Shown piece after piece: positions 27,846 through 37,079 of a DNA stretch of 64,000 nucleotides (positions within the stretch are counted from its first letter, which is position 1; each line of letters starts with the position of its first letter). The position numbers and the translations under genes were made by a program. The stretch covers positions 1,007,501-1,071,500 of the forward strand of contig NZ_CP045073.1 of the NCBI RefSeq assembly GCF_009301415.1. The letters are read 5' to 3'. Below the pieces are notes generated by a model. That model saw nothing but the letters and a program-made list of their open reading frames with translations. It was not told the origin of the DNA and ran no database searches. This DNA comes from Paracoccus kondratievae (GTDB taxonomy: Bacteria; Pseudomonadota; Alphaproteobacteria; Rhodobacterales; Rhodobacteraceae).

Positions 27846-28616
27846 GCCGGCGCACAGTCCCTCCCGCAACAGCCCGGATATGACACATTCCAGCATGCTG
27901 TCGCCGTTGAACCGCGCCCTTATGAATTTGAGATCCTTGGCGTGAAACCCGGCATGCCGATTGATGAGGCCGTGCGCCTGATCGAGGAACATCTTGGCAA
28001 GGAACTGTCGCCACTGGATGGCACGCTGCAGATCAGCAGTCCGGATGGGCGCACATTCCGTACGGAACTGCGCTTAGGCTATGAAACACCGGGTATCACC
28101 TTCTTCCTGCGCAATCAGGATGATCAGCCCTTTGACAGCCTGAAACTTGACGTCTCGACGCCGGCATCAGGTTCCGTGGTCACTGTCGTGCGCAGAGAGG
28201 TCAGGCTGAGCGCCAGCGATGGTCCTGACGGTGCCAGCCTGCTCGCCCAGCTGGAGGACCTGCATGGCGAGCCCTCCGAGACCAAGGTATCCCCGGGTAC
28301 AAACTCCTGGCTCTGGGCAACAGATATGGATTACAGCGCCATCCCCTTTGTCGGCGGCGGTCCGGAACCACGCTACGCCTGTGTTCTCGGCCTGCCGGAC
28401 AATGGGCGATACAGCTACGAGGCGCCGTTTCTGACTGAGGGACCAAACAACTGCGGCGCGACATTCGGAGTCAGTCATCGCACAAGCGCTACCACGGTCA
28501 CGCTCAATTTCCGGCTGACGGATTACAAACTGGTCGATCAGGATCGGGAGGCCGCGAACTCTCAGGTGGACGAGAAACTGAGTGCGACAGCGGTGCCTTC
28601 GGATATGAAGCTGTAA
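27846..28616 (+). pseudogene. 3' segment of an unidentified gene fused behind the VgrG fragment
   Basis: An open frame, different from the VgrG frame, continues to 28616. Its coding signal begins near 27890 (YEFEILGVKPGMPIDEAVRL), and it encodes about 240 residues rich in beta-strand pattern, with no recognised domain and an ATG available at 27954. The natural 5' end seems to have been lost when the VgrG gene was deleted. It may once have been an effector- or immunity-associated protein of the same cluster; that is speculation from context. Confidence 0.45.
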
Positions 28617-28630
28617 GGAGAACGATCCGG

Positions 28631-28882
28631 ATGGACGGAGACGATGTTTTCACCGAGCCGAGCGACGAACGATTGGCGGATAATAGCATGGAAAACCTGC
28701 AGGATATGCTGGCCCACTTGCGCGCCAATCCTGACGACGACAAGGAGTGCGACCTCGAAATTCGGATCCCGATGTCGGCGTTGCTGAAAATGTTGCTGCG
28801 CAGCACGCAGGAAGGAACATCTCTGAAAGATGTCATGTGGGATGCTCTCCGGCGTGCCGATCTTATCGGGGCTGTCACATAG
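28631..28882 (+). CDS. orphan small acidic protein
   Basis: Protein of 83 residues (MDGDDVFTEPSDERLADNSM), acidic in the first half with helical segments such as SALLKMLLRSTQEGTSLKDV. A GTAAGGAG ribosome-binding site overlaps the stop region of the preceding frame, 14 bp away. No recognised family. Translation and conservation are untested. Confidence 0.5.
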   Translation: MDGDDVFTEPSDERLADNSMENLQDMLAHLRANPDDDKECDLEIRIPMSALLKMLLRSTQEGTSLKDVMWDALRRADLIGAVT

Positions 28883-28961
28883 CCTGAGCCAGGGCGACGC
28901 AGGTTGTAGCCTTGATCCCTGGCGAGTGCGGTATGATGATTGGTGAACCGGGAGGAGTGGT

Positions 28962-29204
28962 ATGGCAGCATCATTTGGACAATCCAGACATCCGGACGAG
29001 GCGGCGTTGCTGGATTGGGTTCACTACGGTCCCAAGAATTCGGATATTTGGAACCTGGTTCGCTGTCTTGCACATCAGCATGGGATGCGCCTTGCTGAAA
29101 TCGAAGCGTTGATCGATAGCGCGCTGAGATCGGAGCTGAAAAGGCGCGAAGATCAAGTGCGGGGCGTCAGTTCTGGCGTTGACCCGCGGCAGAGCATTAA
29201 ATGA
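28962..29204 (+). CDS. orphan small protein
   Basis: Protein of 80 residues (MAASFGQSRHPDEAALLDWV) with a helical C-terminal half (HGMRLAEIEALIDSALRSEL). GGGAGGAG lies 5-8 bp before the ATG. No recognised family. It lies in the lower-GC accessory patch after the 83-residue protein. Confidence 0.5.
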   Translation: MAASFGQSRHPDEAALLDWVHYGPKNSDIWNLVRCLAHQHGMRLAEIEALIDSALRSELKRREDQVRGVSSGVDPRQSIK

Positions 29205-29369
29205 CGGATTGTTTTTAGATTGACTCAGGTGGGCGTATGAATTATTTGGAGAATAGGTTTGCCGCTTCAGTGCGGTTTTTATGTTTCGGGTCGATGATTA
29301 ACTTGACTGGCCGAATCATCATAGACTAGTCTGCCTGTATCTTGTGCTACCGCACGATGCAGATCCAAC
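29205..29369. other. AT-rich intergenic region before the HTH pseudogene
   Basis: Visibly AT-rich; contains a short stem CCGC/GCGG followed by GTTTTTATG (about 29262-29283), a weak candidate terminator for the preceding small gene. The remainder probably held the promoter of the HTH gene. Confidence 0.35.
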
Positions 29370-29607
29370 ATGTTCCCACACAAGTCGCCAGGTTGCGATC
29401 AGCGCACTGCCATTAAAGATGCGCTCAGGCGCCAGGGCGTAACCTTGGCTGATGTCGCGAAATCCCTGAACATCAGTGCGGCTGTCGATCGTGTTAACGG
29501 GCGAGCGCCGCTCACGCCGAGTCGCCGAGCATGTGGCAATGGTCCTAAATTCGACCATAGAGGAGCTTTTCCTCGGTCTCTACCCCAGCACGGAGGCTCG
29601 CTCATGA
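29370..29607 (+). pseudogene. frameshifted small HTH regulator
   Basis: The first frame reads IKDALRRQGVTLADVAKSLN followed by IS. After a break near 29480-29487 the +1 frame continues LSIVLTGERRSRRVAEHVAM, then VLNSTIEELF, and stops at 29607. Together the two halves make one HTH DNA-binding protein of about 78 residues, similar in style to phage Ner/Cro-like regulators. A one- or two-base indel therefore inactivates it, unless the sequence is in error. Confidence 0.65.
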
Positions 29608-30059
29608 CCTGACAGTACGTTCAAGTTGAATGTATTTTCTGGAGCACCCCATGCTCCGTGGAAAAGAAAACGGGGCTTGTCGTTTGCACCGACATGCCCC
29701 GCCGCGGATCTCAGAAGAAACCCATCTCTTCCTTCTGAATCCTTCTTTTCCCCGAAAAAGTCAAGCCTCCGCAGAAGGACTGCGGAGGGCAGCCACATAT
29801 TCGCGAATGAAGGAGTTCTGATATGCCTTTGGCATGTGAGACAAGTGTATTTTCCCCCGCCTTGTCCAGCACAGCGACCCGGCCGGTTGGGAAGCGGTCC
29901 CGCACGAGCGTGCGAACGTTCCTGCCACGCCGCACTGCCCTCAGACGGCTTTCCGCCCTTACCGACGGTTCTGCACATTGATGGAAGCATCCATGTAGTC
30001 TGCCGTAACTGCATGTCGTCGGCGGTTTCGTGAAGCGATAGCCTAGTGGACAGAAGATC
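29608..30059. other. gene-free decayed stretch before tRNA-Lys
   Basis: About 450 bp in which open frames exist on both strands but none has this genome's codon character or a recognisable protein. It lies between the HTH pseudogene and the transposon-end-like repeats, so it is probably interior sequence of a mobile element now lost. Confidence 0.4.
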
Positions 30060-30114
30060 TGTCAAAAATGGACAAAAAGCTGTCACAAATGGACAACTCG
30101 CATGTCACCTGACA
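30047..30114. repeat. TGTCA(N4)TGGACA repeat array, transposon-end-like
   Basis: TGTCAAAAATGGACA (30060-30074) and TGTCACAAATGGACA (30081-30095) are near-identical 15-mers 21 bp apart. A preceding TGGACA (30047-30052) and a following TGTCA (30103-30107) extend the array with 21-22-bp periodicity. Ends with several transposase-binding repeats are known in IS21 and Tn7/Tn5053-like elements. The array lies 16 bp from the tRNA-Lys 3' end. No matching opposite end was seen near 27000. Confidence 0.55.
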
Positions 30115-30129
30115 ACAAAGGATTTTCAG

Positions 30130-30205
30130 TGGTGAGCCCGACAGGATTCGAACCTGTGACCCACTGATTAAAAGTCAGTTGCTCTACCAACTGAGCTACG
30201 GGCCC
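30130..30205 (-). tRNA. tRNA-Lys(UUU)
   Basis: The minus strand folds as a full cloverleaf: a 7-bp acceptor stem GGGCCCG/CGGGCTC, a D-arm containing AGCTCAGTTGGTAGAGC, an anticodon stem-loop CTGACTTTTAATCAG with anticodon TTT, a T-arm with GGTTCGAATCC, and an encoded CCA. Its 3' end faces the decayed accessory patch, the usual side for island integration. Confidence 0.97.
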
Positions 30206-30302
30206 ATCGCACGGGGGGCTAACTAAGGTTGGTGGCGGACAGGGTCAAGCGGAAAAATCGCTGCCTCTGGCAGAATCTTTTCGGCAGGAGTATGTCGGCG
30301 CC

Positions 30303-31130
30303 ATGGAACATCAGCAAAACCTTGGCCAGAGCGCCCTTCTGCCCTTTATGAAGATGCACGGGCTAGGCAATGATTTCGTGGTTATCGACAGCCGCGCCAC
30401 TGGCGCGCTGCCTGATGCTGCGACTGTGGCCGCCATGGCCGACCGCCATCGCGGCGTCGGCTTCGACCAGCTGGCCGTTATTCTGCCCGACGAAAGCGCC
30501 GATGCGCGGCTGGTGTTCTATAATGCGGATGGTTCGCTTTCGGCGGCCTGCGGCAATGCCACGCGCTGTATCGCGCGCTTTCTGATGGACGAATCGGGGG
30601 CGACGGCGCTGCGTCTTGCCACGGATCACGCCCTGCTTGCTGCCGAGGACGCGGGCAACCGGCTGACGCGCGTGAATATGGGGGCTCCGGTCTTTGACTG
30701 GTCGCGCATTCCTTTGGCTGAGGATGTCGATACGCTGCATCTGCCGATTCCCGGCGATCCGGTGGCAACCGGTATGGGTAACCCGCATATCACCTTTTTC
30801 GTGCCCGATGCGGCGGCGGTCGATCTTGAACGATTCGGCCCCGAGCATGAGCATCATCCCCTGTACCCCCAGCGCACGAATGTTGAGCTGGTGCAGGTCG
30901 TTTCGGATAGCGAAATCATCCTGCGCATATGGGAGCGGGGGACGGGAATCACCCTGGCCTCGGGCTCATGCTCATGTGCGGCGGTGGTCGCTGCGGCGCG
31001 GCGTGGGCTGACCGGGCGCAGGGTGCGGGTCAATGTTCCGGGCGGCGTGCTTGAAATCGACTGGCGCGATGATGGCGTCTGGATGACCGGCCCGACTGCG
31101 CATGTCTTTGACGGGGTCTGGCGGGGATGA
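30303..31130 (+). CDS. dapF: diaminopimelate epimerase DapF with altered second active-site cysteine
   Basis: Protein of 275 residues that interconverts LL- and meso-diaminopimelate for lysine and peptidoglycan synthesis. KMHGLGNDFVVID and the first catalytic cysteine (Cys83, in AACGNATRC) are present. At the second site, where E. coli has the catalytic Cys in ACGSGACA, this protein reads ASGSCSCA: Ser220 replaces the catalytic cysteine, and new cysteines are at 223 and 225. The preceding ERGxGET reads ERGTGIT. Either the lineage uses Ser or a shifted Cys, or the activity differs. Its stop overlaps mtaB. Confidence 0.88.
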   Translation: MEHQQNLGQSALLPFMKMHGLGNDFVVIDSRATGALPDAATVAAMADRHRGVGFDQLAVILPDESADARLVFYNADGSLSAACGNATRCIARFLMDESGATALRLATDHALLAAEDAGNRLTRVNMGAPVFDWSRIPLAEDVDTLHLPIPGDPVATGMGNPHITFFVPDAAAVDLERFGPEHEHHPLYPQRTNVELVQVVSDSEIILRIWERGTGITLASGSCSCAAVVAAARRGLTGRRVRVNVPGGVLEIDWRDDGVWMTGPTAHVFDGVWRG

Positions 31131-32398
31131 GCGTGCCGAAGCCGCCTGTCTTTGCCACGCTTGGCTGTCGGCTGAATGCCTATGAGACCGAGGCCATGCG
31201 TGAGATGGCCGAGGCCGCAGGGCTGCAAGGTGCGGTGATCGTGAACACCTGCGCCGTCACGGCCGAGGCGGTTCGTAAGGCCCGGCAAGAGATCCGGCGG
31301 CTTGCACGCGAAAACCCCGGTGCTCCGGTCATTGTCACAGGCTGTGCGGCCCAGACCGAGCCCGAGACATTTGCCGCCATGGCCGAGGTCACCCGCGTCA
31401 TCGGCAACCATGAAAAGATGCAGCCCGCGACCTGGGCCACGATGCAGGCCCCCGACCTGATCGGCGAGACCGAAAAGGTGCAGGTCGACGACATCATGTC
31501 CGTGCGTGAGACGGCTGGCCATCTGATCGACGGTTTCGGACGCCACCGCGCCTACGTGCAGGTGCAGAACGGCTGTGATCACCGCTGCACCTTCTGCATC
31601 ATCCCCTATGGCCGGGGCAATTCACGCTCGGTTCCGGCGGGGGTGGTGGTCGAACAGATCAAGCGCCTGCGCGACCGCGGCTTTAACGAGGTGGTGTTGA
31701 CCGGGGTGGACCTGACCTCATGGGGGGCGGATCTGCCGGGCCAGCCCCGCCTTGGCGATCTGGTCATGCGCATTCTGCGGCTGGTGCCCGATCTGCCGCG
31801 TCTGCGCATCAGCTCGATCGATTCGATCGAGGCAGATGAGAACCTGATGCTTGCCATCGCCACCGAGCCGCGACTGATGCCGCATCTGCACCTGTCCTTG
31901 CAAGCGGGCGATGACATGATCTTAAAGCGGATGAAGCGTCGCCACCTGCGCGACGACGCCATCCGCTTTTGCGAAGAGGCGCGGCGTTTGCGGCCCGGCA
32001 TCGTCTTTGGCGCCGATATCATCGCCGGTTTCCCGACCGAGACCGAGGCGATGTTTGAAAACAGCCTGAAGCTTGTCGATGATTGCGGGCTGACATTCCT
32101 GCATGTCTTTCCCTATTCGGCGCGCAAGGGTACCCCGGCGGCGCGGATGCCGCGTGTTCCGGGACCGGCCATCAAAGAACGTGCAGCAAGACTGCGTGCT
32201 GCGGGCGATGCGGCGCTGGCGCGGCATTTACAGGCTCAGCTCGGCGAATCCCGCATGGTGCTGACCGAGGGGCCCCGCCTTGGCCGGACCGAGCATTTTA
32301 CCGAGGTGACCTTTGATCGCGACATGCCCGAAGGCTCGCTGACCGAGGTGCGCATAGCGGGCCATGACGGGCAGCGGCTGACAGTTCAGGCACTCTGA
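31127..32398 (+). CDS. mtaB: tRNA t6A37 methylthiotransferase MtaB
   Basis: Radical SAM methylthiotransferase of 423 residues that converts t6A37 to ms2t6A in ANN-decoding tRNAs, including tRNA-Lys. Cysteines of the N-terminal cluster are in FATLGCRLN, VNTCAVT and VTGCAAQ; the radical SAM motif is CDHRCTFC near residue 153. A C-terminal TRAM-like segment follows. Co-translated with dapF. Confidence 0.92.
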   Translation: MSVPKPPVFATLGCRLNAYETEAMREMAEAAGLQGAVIVNTCAVTAEAVRKARQEIRRLARENPGAPVIVTGCAAQTEPETFAAMAEVTRVIGNHEKMQPATWATMQAPDLIGETEKVQVDDIMSVRETAGHLIDGFGRHRAYVQVQNGCDHRCTFCIIPYGRGNSRSVPAGVVVEQIKRLRDRGFNEVVLTGVDLTSWGADLPGQPRLGDLVMRILRLVPDLPRLRISSIDSIEADENLMLAIATEPRLMPHLHLSLQAGDDMILKRMKRRHLRDDAIRFCEEARRLRPGIVFGADIIAGFPTETEAMFENSLKLVDDCGLTFLHVFPYSARKGTPAARMPRVPGPAIKERAARLRAAGDAALARHLQAQLGESRMVLTEGPRLGRTEHFTEVTFDRDMPEGSLTEVRIAGHDGQRLTVQAL

Positions 32399-32480
32399 GG
32401 CAGCATCGCGGCTGCCGTTTTCGGCAGGATCGGGAACATTGTCTTGCCCGGAAAAGGTCCGTGGCCATAATCCTTGGCTG

Positions 32481-33398
32481 ATGACCCTGTTATACACCCA
32501 TCCGTCCGGCTTTTCGCATGTGACCCCGCCAAGCCACCCCGAGCGTGTGGGGCGGCTTGATGCCGTGCTTGAGGCGCTGGAGGATATGGACCTTGACCGC
32601 CGCGAGGCGCCCGAGGGCACGGATCAGGACATCCTGCGCGCCCATCCGGCGGAATATCTGGCGCTCGTGCAGCGCAAGGTCCCGGCCGAGGGCTGGACGA
32701 TGCTTGATTCGGACACCTATCTGGCGCCAGACAGTCTGACGGCGGCGCGTCATGCGGTGGGCGGGGTTTGCGCGGCAGTCGATGCGGTGCTGGCGGGCGA
32801 GGCTCCGAATGCCTTTGTCGCCATGCGTCCGCCCGGACACCATGCCGAGCGCGAAAAGGCGATGGGGTTCTGCATCTTTTCCTCGGTCGCCATCGCGGCC
32901 CTGCGGGCGCTTGATCACCACGGGCTGGACCGGGTGGCGGTGTTGGATTTCGATGTCCACCACGGCAATGGCACGCAGGATGTATTGTGGCATGAGCGGC
33001 GGGCCTTCTTTGCCTCGACCCATCAGATGCCGCTTTATCCGGGCACCGGCGCGGCCTCTGAACGGGGCGCGCATGGGCAGATCCTGAATATGCCGCTGGC
33101 CCCCGGCAGCGCGGGGGACGAAGCCCGCGCGGCATGGGAACAGATCTGTGAATGCGCCGAGGCGTGGCGGCCGCAGCTTGTACTGATCTCGGCCGGGTTT
33201 GACGCCCATGCCGACGATCCTTTGGCCGCGCTTATGTGGAGCGAGGCCGATTTCACCGCCATCACCCGAATGATCTGCGACACGGCGGCGACCTGTTCAG
33301 CCCCGGTGGTGTCTGCCCTTGAAGGGGGATATGATCTCGCCGCTCTGGGCCGCTCGGCGCGCGCCCATGTCGATGTGCTGAGGGAGACTGCGGCGTGA
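32481..33398 (+). CDS. histone deacetylase-like amidohydrolase
   Basis: Class II HDAC-like zinc amidohydrolase of 305 residues. Active-site blocks are visible: RPPGHHAER (catalytic histidine pair), DFDVHHGNGTQ (zinc ligands), STHQMPLYPGTG and SAGFDAHADDPL. Bacterial members deacetylate small molecules such as acetylpolyamines, or proteins; the substrate here is unknown. It is the first gene of a run with xseB, ispA and dxs. Confidence 0.9.
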   Translation: MTLLYTHPSGFSHVTPPSHPERVGRLDAVLEALEDMDLDRREAPEGTDQDILRAHPAEYLALVQRKVPAEGWTMLDSDTYLAPDSLTAARHAVGGVCAAVDAVLAGEAPNAFVAMRPPGHHAEREKAMGFCIFSSVAIAALRALDHHGLDRVAVLDFDVHHGNGTQDVLWHERRAFFASTHQMPLYPGTGAASERGAHGQILNMPLAPGSAGDEARAAWEQICECAEAWRPQLVLISAGFDAHADDPLAALMWSEADFTAITRMICDTAATCSAPVVSALEGGYDLAALGRSARAHVDVLRETAA

Positions 33399-33631
33399 CC
33401 GAGATCGAGAACATGTCCTTCGAAGAGGCGATGAAAGAGCTTGAGGCGACCGTCAGCCGGCTGGAACATGGCGAGGCCACGCTGGAAGAGGCGATCAAGC
33501 TTTACGAACGCGGTGCCGCATTGCGGGCACATTGCGACAAGCGCCTGCGTGAGGCCGAGGAACGGGTTGAAAAGATTACGCTGGCCGCGAATGGTCAACC
33601 CACAGGCACTGTCCCGGCCGAGGGACTGTGA
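33395..33631 (+). CDS. xseB: exodeoxyribonuclease VII small subunit
   Basis: Protein of 78 residues with the XseB core FEEAMKELEATVSRLEHGEA, then LEEAIKLYERGAALRAHC. It combines with XseA to degrade single-stranded DNA; xseA is not in the window. The usual alphaproteobacterial position is directly before ispA and dxs. Confidence 0.93.
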   Translation: MTEIENMSFEEAMKELEATVSRLEHGEATLEEAIKLYERGAALRAHCDKRLREAEERVEKITLAANGQPTGTVPAEGL

Positions 33632-34494
33632 TGCAGGATCGTCTTGAGGATGTGAAGGCGCAGGTACAGACCGCGCTGGAAGGCGCAATGTCCTGCCTGC
33701 CGGATGGCGAGCTTAGCGATGCGATGCGTTACGCCTGTATCGGCGGTAAGCGCATCCGTGCCTTTCTGGTCATGGAATCGGCTCGGCTTTTCGGGCTGGG
33801 TGACAAGGCGTCGCTGCCCGTTGCTGCCGCGGTCGAGGCTTTACATGCTTATAGTCTGGTCCATGATGACCTGCCCGCGATGGACAATGACGACCTGCGG
33901 CGCGGTCTGCCGACCGTTCATGTCCAGTGGTCCGAGGCGACCGCGATTCTGGCCGGGGACGCCCTGCAGACCCTTGCATTTGGGCTACTGACTGACGCGC
34001 AGACCGGTTCGGCCGAGGTGCGGCTGGCGCTGGTGCGCGGGCTGTCCGAGGCGGTTGGCGCGCGCGGCATGGTCTGGGGGCAGGCGCTCGACATCGCGGC
34101 CGAGACCGCGATCACCCCCCTTGATATCGTTGCGATCAAGCGGCTTCAGCAGGCCAAGACCGGGGCGCTGATCCAGTTTGCCGCCACCGCCGGTGCGGTC
34201 ATGGCGGGCGAGGACCCGGCCCCCTTGGCGGAATATGCGAAAAACCTTGGCCTTGCCTTCCAGATTCAGGACGATGTCCTTGATGTGACCGGCGACCCCG
34301 AGGCGATCGGCAAGCGCACCGGCAAGGACAAGGCGGCGAACAAGGCGACCTTTGTGTCGCTGCTTGGGCTTGAGGGTGCGCAGGACAAGGCGCGCAAGCT
34401 TGTGCGCCATGCCGAGGCCGCCCTTGAACCTTATGGCGAGGCGGCAGGAAACTTGCGGCAGCTTGCGCGTTTCGTTATCGAGCGCGACGCCTGA
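33631..34494 (+). CDS. ispA: polyprenyl (farnesyl) diphosphate synthase
   Basis: Trans-prenyltransferase of about 287 residues. The first aspartate motif is [10 protein letters not shown] and the second DDVLD, with [10 protein letters not shown] near residue 36. It makes farnesyl diphosphate (possibly geranylgeranyl) for ubiquinone, hopanoids or carotenoids. The ATG at 33631 overlaps the xseB stop; a GTG at 33628 is also in frame. Downstream dxs supplies its precursors. Confidence 0.92.
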   Translation: MQDRLEDVKAQVQTALEGAMSCLPDGELSDAMRYACIGGKRIRAFLVMESARLFGLGDKASLPVAAAVEALHAYSLVHDDLPAMDNDDLRRGLPTVHVQWSEATAILAGDALQTLAFGLLTDAQTGSAEVRLALVRGLSEAVGARGMVWGQALDIAAETAITPLDIVAIKRLQQAKTGALIQFAATAGAVMAGEDPAPLAEYAKNLGLAFQIQDDVLDVTGDPEAIGKRTGKDKAANKATFVSLLGLEGAQDKARKLVRHAEAALEPYGEAAGNLRQLARFVIERDA

Positions 34495-34520
34495 CAGCCC
34501 GCCCGAGAGAGGGGCAAGCC

Positions 34521-36446
34521 ATGACCACTGACCAGAACGAACATCGTCCCCTGACGCCGGTCCTGGATCGGGTGACACTGCCCTCGGACCTCAAAAACCT
34601 CAGCGACCGCGAATTGCGGCAGCTTGCTGACGAGCTGCGGGCCGAGACGATCAGTGCCGTCTCGGTCACTGGCGGCCATCTTGGTGCAGGGCTTGGCGTG
34701 GTCGAACTGACCGTCGCACTGCATGCCGTTTTCGAGGCGCCGCGCGACAAGATCATCTGGGATGTCGGCCATCAATGCTATCCTCACAAAATCTTGACCG
34801 GTCGGCGCGACCGCATCCGCACCCTGCGGATGGAGGGTGGTCTTTCCGGCTTCACCAAACGTTCCGAAAGCCCCTATGATCCCTTTGGGGCAGGGCATAG
34901 CTCGACCTCGATCAGCGCGGCACTGGGTTTTGCCATGGCCCGCGAACTGGGCGGCGATCCGGGCGACGCTGTCGCGGTGATCGGTGATGGCGCCATGAGC
35001 GCGGGCATGGCCTTTGAGGCGCTGAACAACGCCGGCGATCTGGGCAAGCGGCTGTTCGTGGTCCTGAACGACAATGAAATGTCGATTGCCCCGCCGACCG
35101 GGGCCCTGTCGCGCTATCTGACCCGCCTTTACGCCGAGGGTCCGTTCCAGGACCTTAAGGCGGTTGCCAAGGGCGCTGTCGGTTTTCTGCCCCAGCCTCT
35201 GCAAGAGGGTGCGCGGCGCGCCAAAGAGATGCTCAAAGGCATGACCGTTGGCGGCACCCTGTTCGAAGAGCTGGGCTTTTCCTATATCGGCCCCGTCGAT
35301 GGCCATGATCTGGACCAGCTCTTGCCGCTGTTGCGCACGGTCAGGGCGCGGGCTGACGGGCCGGTGCTGATCCATGTCGTGACCCGCAAGGGCAAGGGTT
35401 ATGCCCCGGCCGAGCGTGCCGCCGACAAGGGGCACGCTACCGCGAAATTCGACGTTCAGACCGGCGCGCAGGCCAAGGCAAAATCGAACGCGCCAAGCTA
35501 TACCTCGGTCTTTGCCAAGGCGCTGGTCGATGAGGCCAGCCGCGATGCCCGCATCGTCGCTGTCACCGCTGCCATGCCCGACGGGACCGGGCTGAACCTC
35601 TTTGCCGAGCGTTTCCCGCGCCGTTGCTTTGATGTGGGTATTGCCGAACAACATGCCGTGACTTTCTCGGCCGGTCTTGCCTCGGGGGGGATGAAGCCGT
35701 TCTGCGCGCTTTACTCGACTTTCCTGCAGCGTGGGTACGATCAGATCGTCCATGACGTGGCGATCCAGCGCCTGCCGGTGCGTTTCGCTATCGACCGGGC
35801 CGGGCTGGTCGGTGCCGATGGCGCGACCCATGCCGGAGCCTATGACATCGCGTTTCTGTCGAACCTGCCGGGCATGGTGGTCATGGCTGCCGCGGATGAG
35901 GCCGAACTGGTCCATATGGTCGCCACCGCCGCTGCCTATGACGCGGGGCCGATCGCGTTCCGTTATCCGCGCGGCGAAGGCACCGGGGTCGAGATGCCCG
36001 AGCATGGCGAGGTTCTGGAAATCGGCAAGGGCCGGGTCGTGGCCGAGGGCAGGGGCGTTGCCATCCTGTCCTTTGGCACCCGTCTGGCCGAGGTGATGCG
36101 GGCTCGCGAAGCACTGTTCGTGCGTGGCATCCAGCCAACGATTGTCGATGCGCGCTTTGCAAAGCCGCTCGACCGCGATCTGATCTTGCGCCTTGCCTGC
36201 ACGCATGAGGCGCTGATCACCATCGAAGAGGGCGCGGTCGGCGGCTTTGGCAGCCTTGTGGCGCAGCTTCTTTCCGATGAGGGCGTTTTTGATGGTGGGT
36301 TGCGTTTCCGCCAGATGGTTCTGCCCGACACTTTCATCGACCATGCCAGCCCCGAGGCCATGTACCGCGAAGCCCGCATGTCAGCCCCTGACATCGAGGC
36401 AAAGGTTCTGGAGATTCTGGGCGTGGCCGTGGCCAAACGTGCCTGA
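34521..36446 (+). CDS. dxs: 1-deoxy-D-xylulose-5-phosphate synthase
   Basis: Thiamine-diphosphate enzyme of 641 residues that condenses pyruvate and glyceraldehyde-3-phosphate, the first MEP-pathway step. The ThDP motif [18 protein letters not shown] lies at about residues 154-171, [16 protein letters not shown] near the N-terminus, and the transketolase C-terminal block is present. With ispA here and ispE at 58595 it forms part of isoprenoid synthesis. Confidence 0.97.
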   Translation: MTTDQNEHRPLTPVLDRVTLPSDLKNLSDRELRQLADELRAETISAVSVTGGHLGAGLGVVELTVALHAVFEAPRDKIIWDVGHQCYPHKILTGRRDRIRTLRMEGGLSGFTKRSESPYDPFGAGHSSTSISAALGFAMARELGGDPGDAVAVIGDGAMSAGMAFEALNNAGDLGKRLFVVLNDNEMSIAPPTGALSRYLTRLYAEGPFQDLKAVAKGAVGFLPQPLQEGARRAKEMLKGMTVGGTLFEELGFSYIGPVDGHDLDQLLPLLRTVRARADGPVLIHVVTRKGKGYAPAERAADKGHATAKFDVQTGAQAKAKSNAPSYTSVFAKALVDEASRDARIVAVTAAMPDGTGLNLFAERFPRRCFDVGIAEQHAVTFSAGLASGGMKPFCALYSTFLQRGYDQIVHDVAIQRLPVRFAIDRAGLVGADGATHAGAYDIAFLSNLPGMVVMAAADEAELVHMVATAAAYDAGPIAFRYPRGEGTGVEMPEHGEVLEIGKGRVVAEGRGVAILSFGTRLAEVMRAREALFVRGIQPTIVDARFAKPLDRDLILRLACTHEALITIEEGAVGGFGSLVAQLLSDEGVFDGGLRFRQMVLPDTFIDHASPEAMYREARMSAPDIEAKVLEILGVAVAKRA

Positions 36447-36455
36447 GAGGAAATA

Positions 36456-37079
36456 ATGCTTCGTATCCTTCTGACTGGCCTTGCCCTTGCAATGCCTTTG
36501 GTCGCGCAGGCGCAGGACGACTACCTGCCGCGCCTTTTCGATGTCACCGTGGTCGAGACCTGGGACAAGCTGAACGTGCGCGAGGCGCCTCATGGTCAGG
36601 CCAAGATCGTTGGCACCCTTGCCTCGACCGCTAAGGGGATCGAGCTGATCGAACGCGATGCTACCGGCAAATGGGGCCGGGTGAATATCGGCGAAAGCTC
36701 GGGTTGGGTGGCGCTGCGCTTTCTCAAGCCGCAGGCCTCTGCGTGGAAGTCGGCCGAACTGCCCCTGACCCTGCAATGCTACGGGACCGAGCCGTTCTGG
36801 TCGGTCAAGACGGTGCAAAAGGGTATGGTCTTTAGCGAACCCGGCCAGCCCGAGCGCCAGCTTTCGCTGCGCAAGGTGATGGATAACGGCATTCCGGGCG
36901 ATCCTTCGCGCGGTCTTGTCGCCGGGGATGACAAGGGTCGGCTGACTGCCTTCATGCGGCCCGAGCAATGTTCGGATGGCATGTCGGACCGCAACTTTGC
37001 CTTGGCGATCAGCGTAATTCTGGACGGGCAGGACCAGCCGTCGCGCATGCTGAACGGTTGCTGCTCGATCGCGCCCTAA
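36456..37079 (+). CDS. secreted SH3-domain protein
   Basis: Protein of 207 residues: a signal peptide (MLRILLTGLALAMPLVAQAQ), a bacterial SH3-type domain at about residues 30-90 (WDKLNVREAPHGQAKIVGTL), and a C-terminal cysteine-containing domain (LQCYGTEPFWSVK, CCSIAP) of the COG3650 type. Probably periplasmic and cell-wall associated. Its stop overlaps the convergent epimerase gene by 4 bp. Confidence 0.8.
   Translation: MLRILLTGLALAMPLVAQAQDDYLPRLFDVTVVETWDKLNVREAPHGQAKIVGTLASTAKGIELIERDATGKWGRVNIGESSGWVALRFLKPQASAWKSAELPLTLQCYGTEPFWSVKTVQKGMVFSEPGQPERQLSLRKVMDNGIPGDPSRGLVAGDDKGRLTAFMRPEQCSDGMSDRNFALAISVILDGQDQPSRMLNGCCSIAP

Noticed and set aside
29580..30086. Open frames of 135-168 codons on both strands before tRNA-Lys
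   Set aside because: Atypical composition, no recognised domain, and no ribosome-binding site; treated as decayed sequence.
26993..30205. Direct repeat of the tRNA-Lys 3' end as an attL/attR pair
   Set aside because: No copy of the tRNA 3' sequence was seen near 27000 by eye, so the integration boundary is not claimed.
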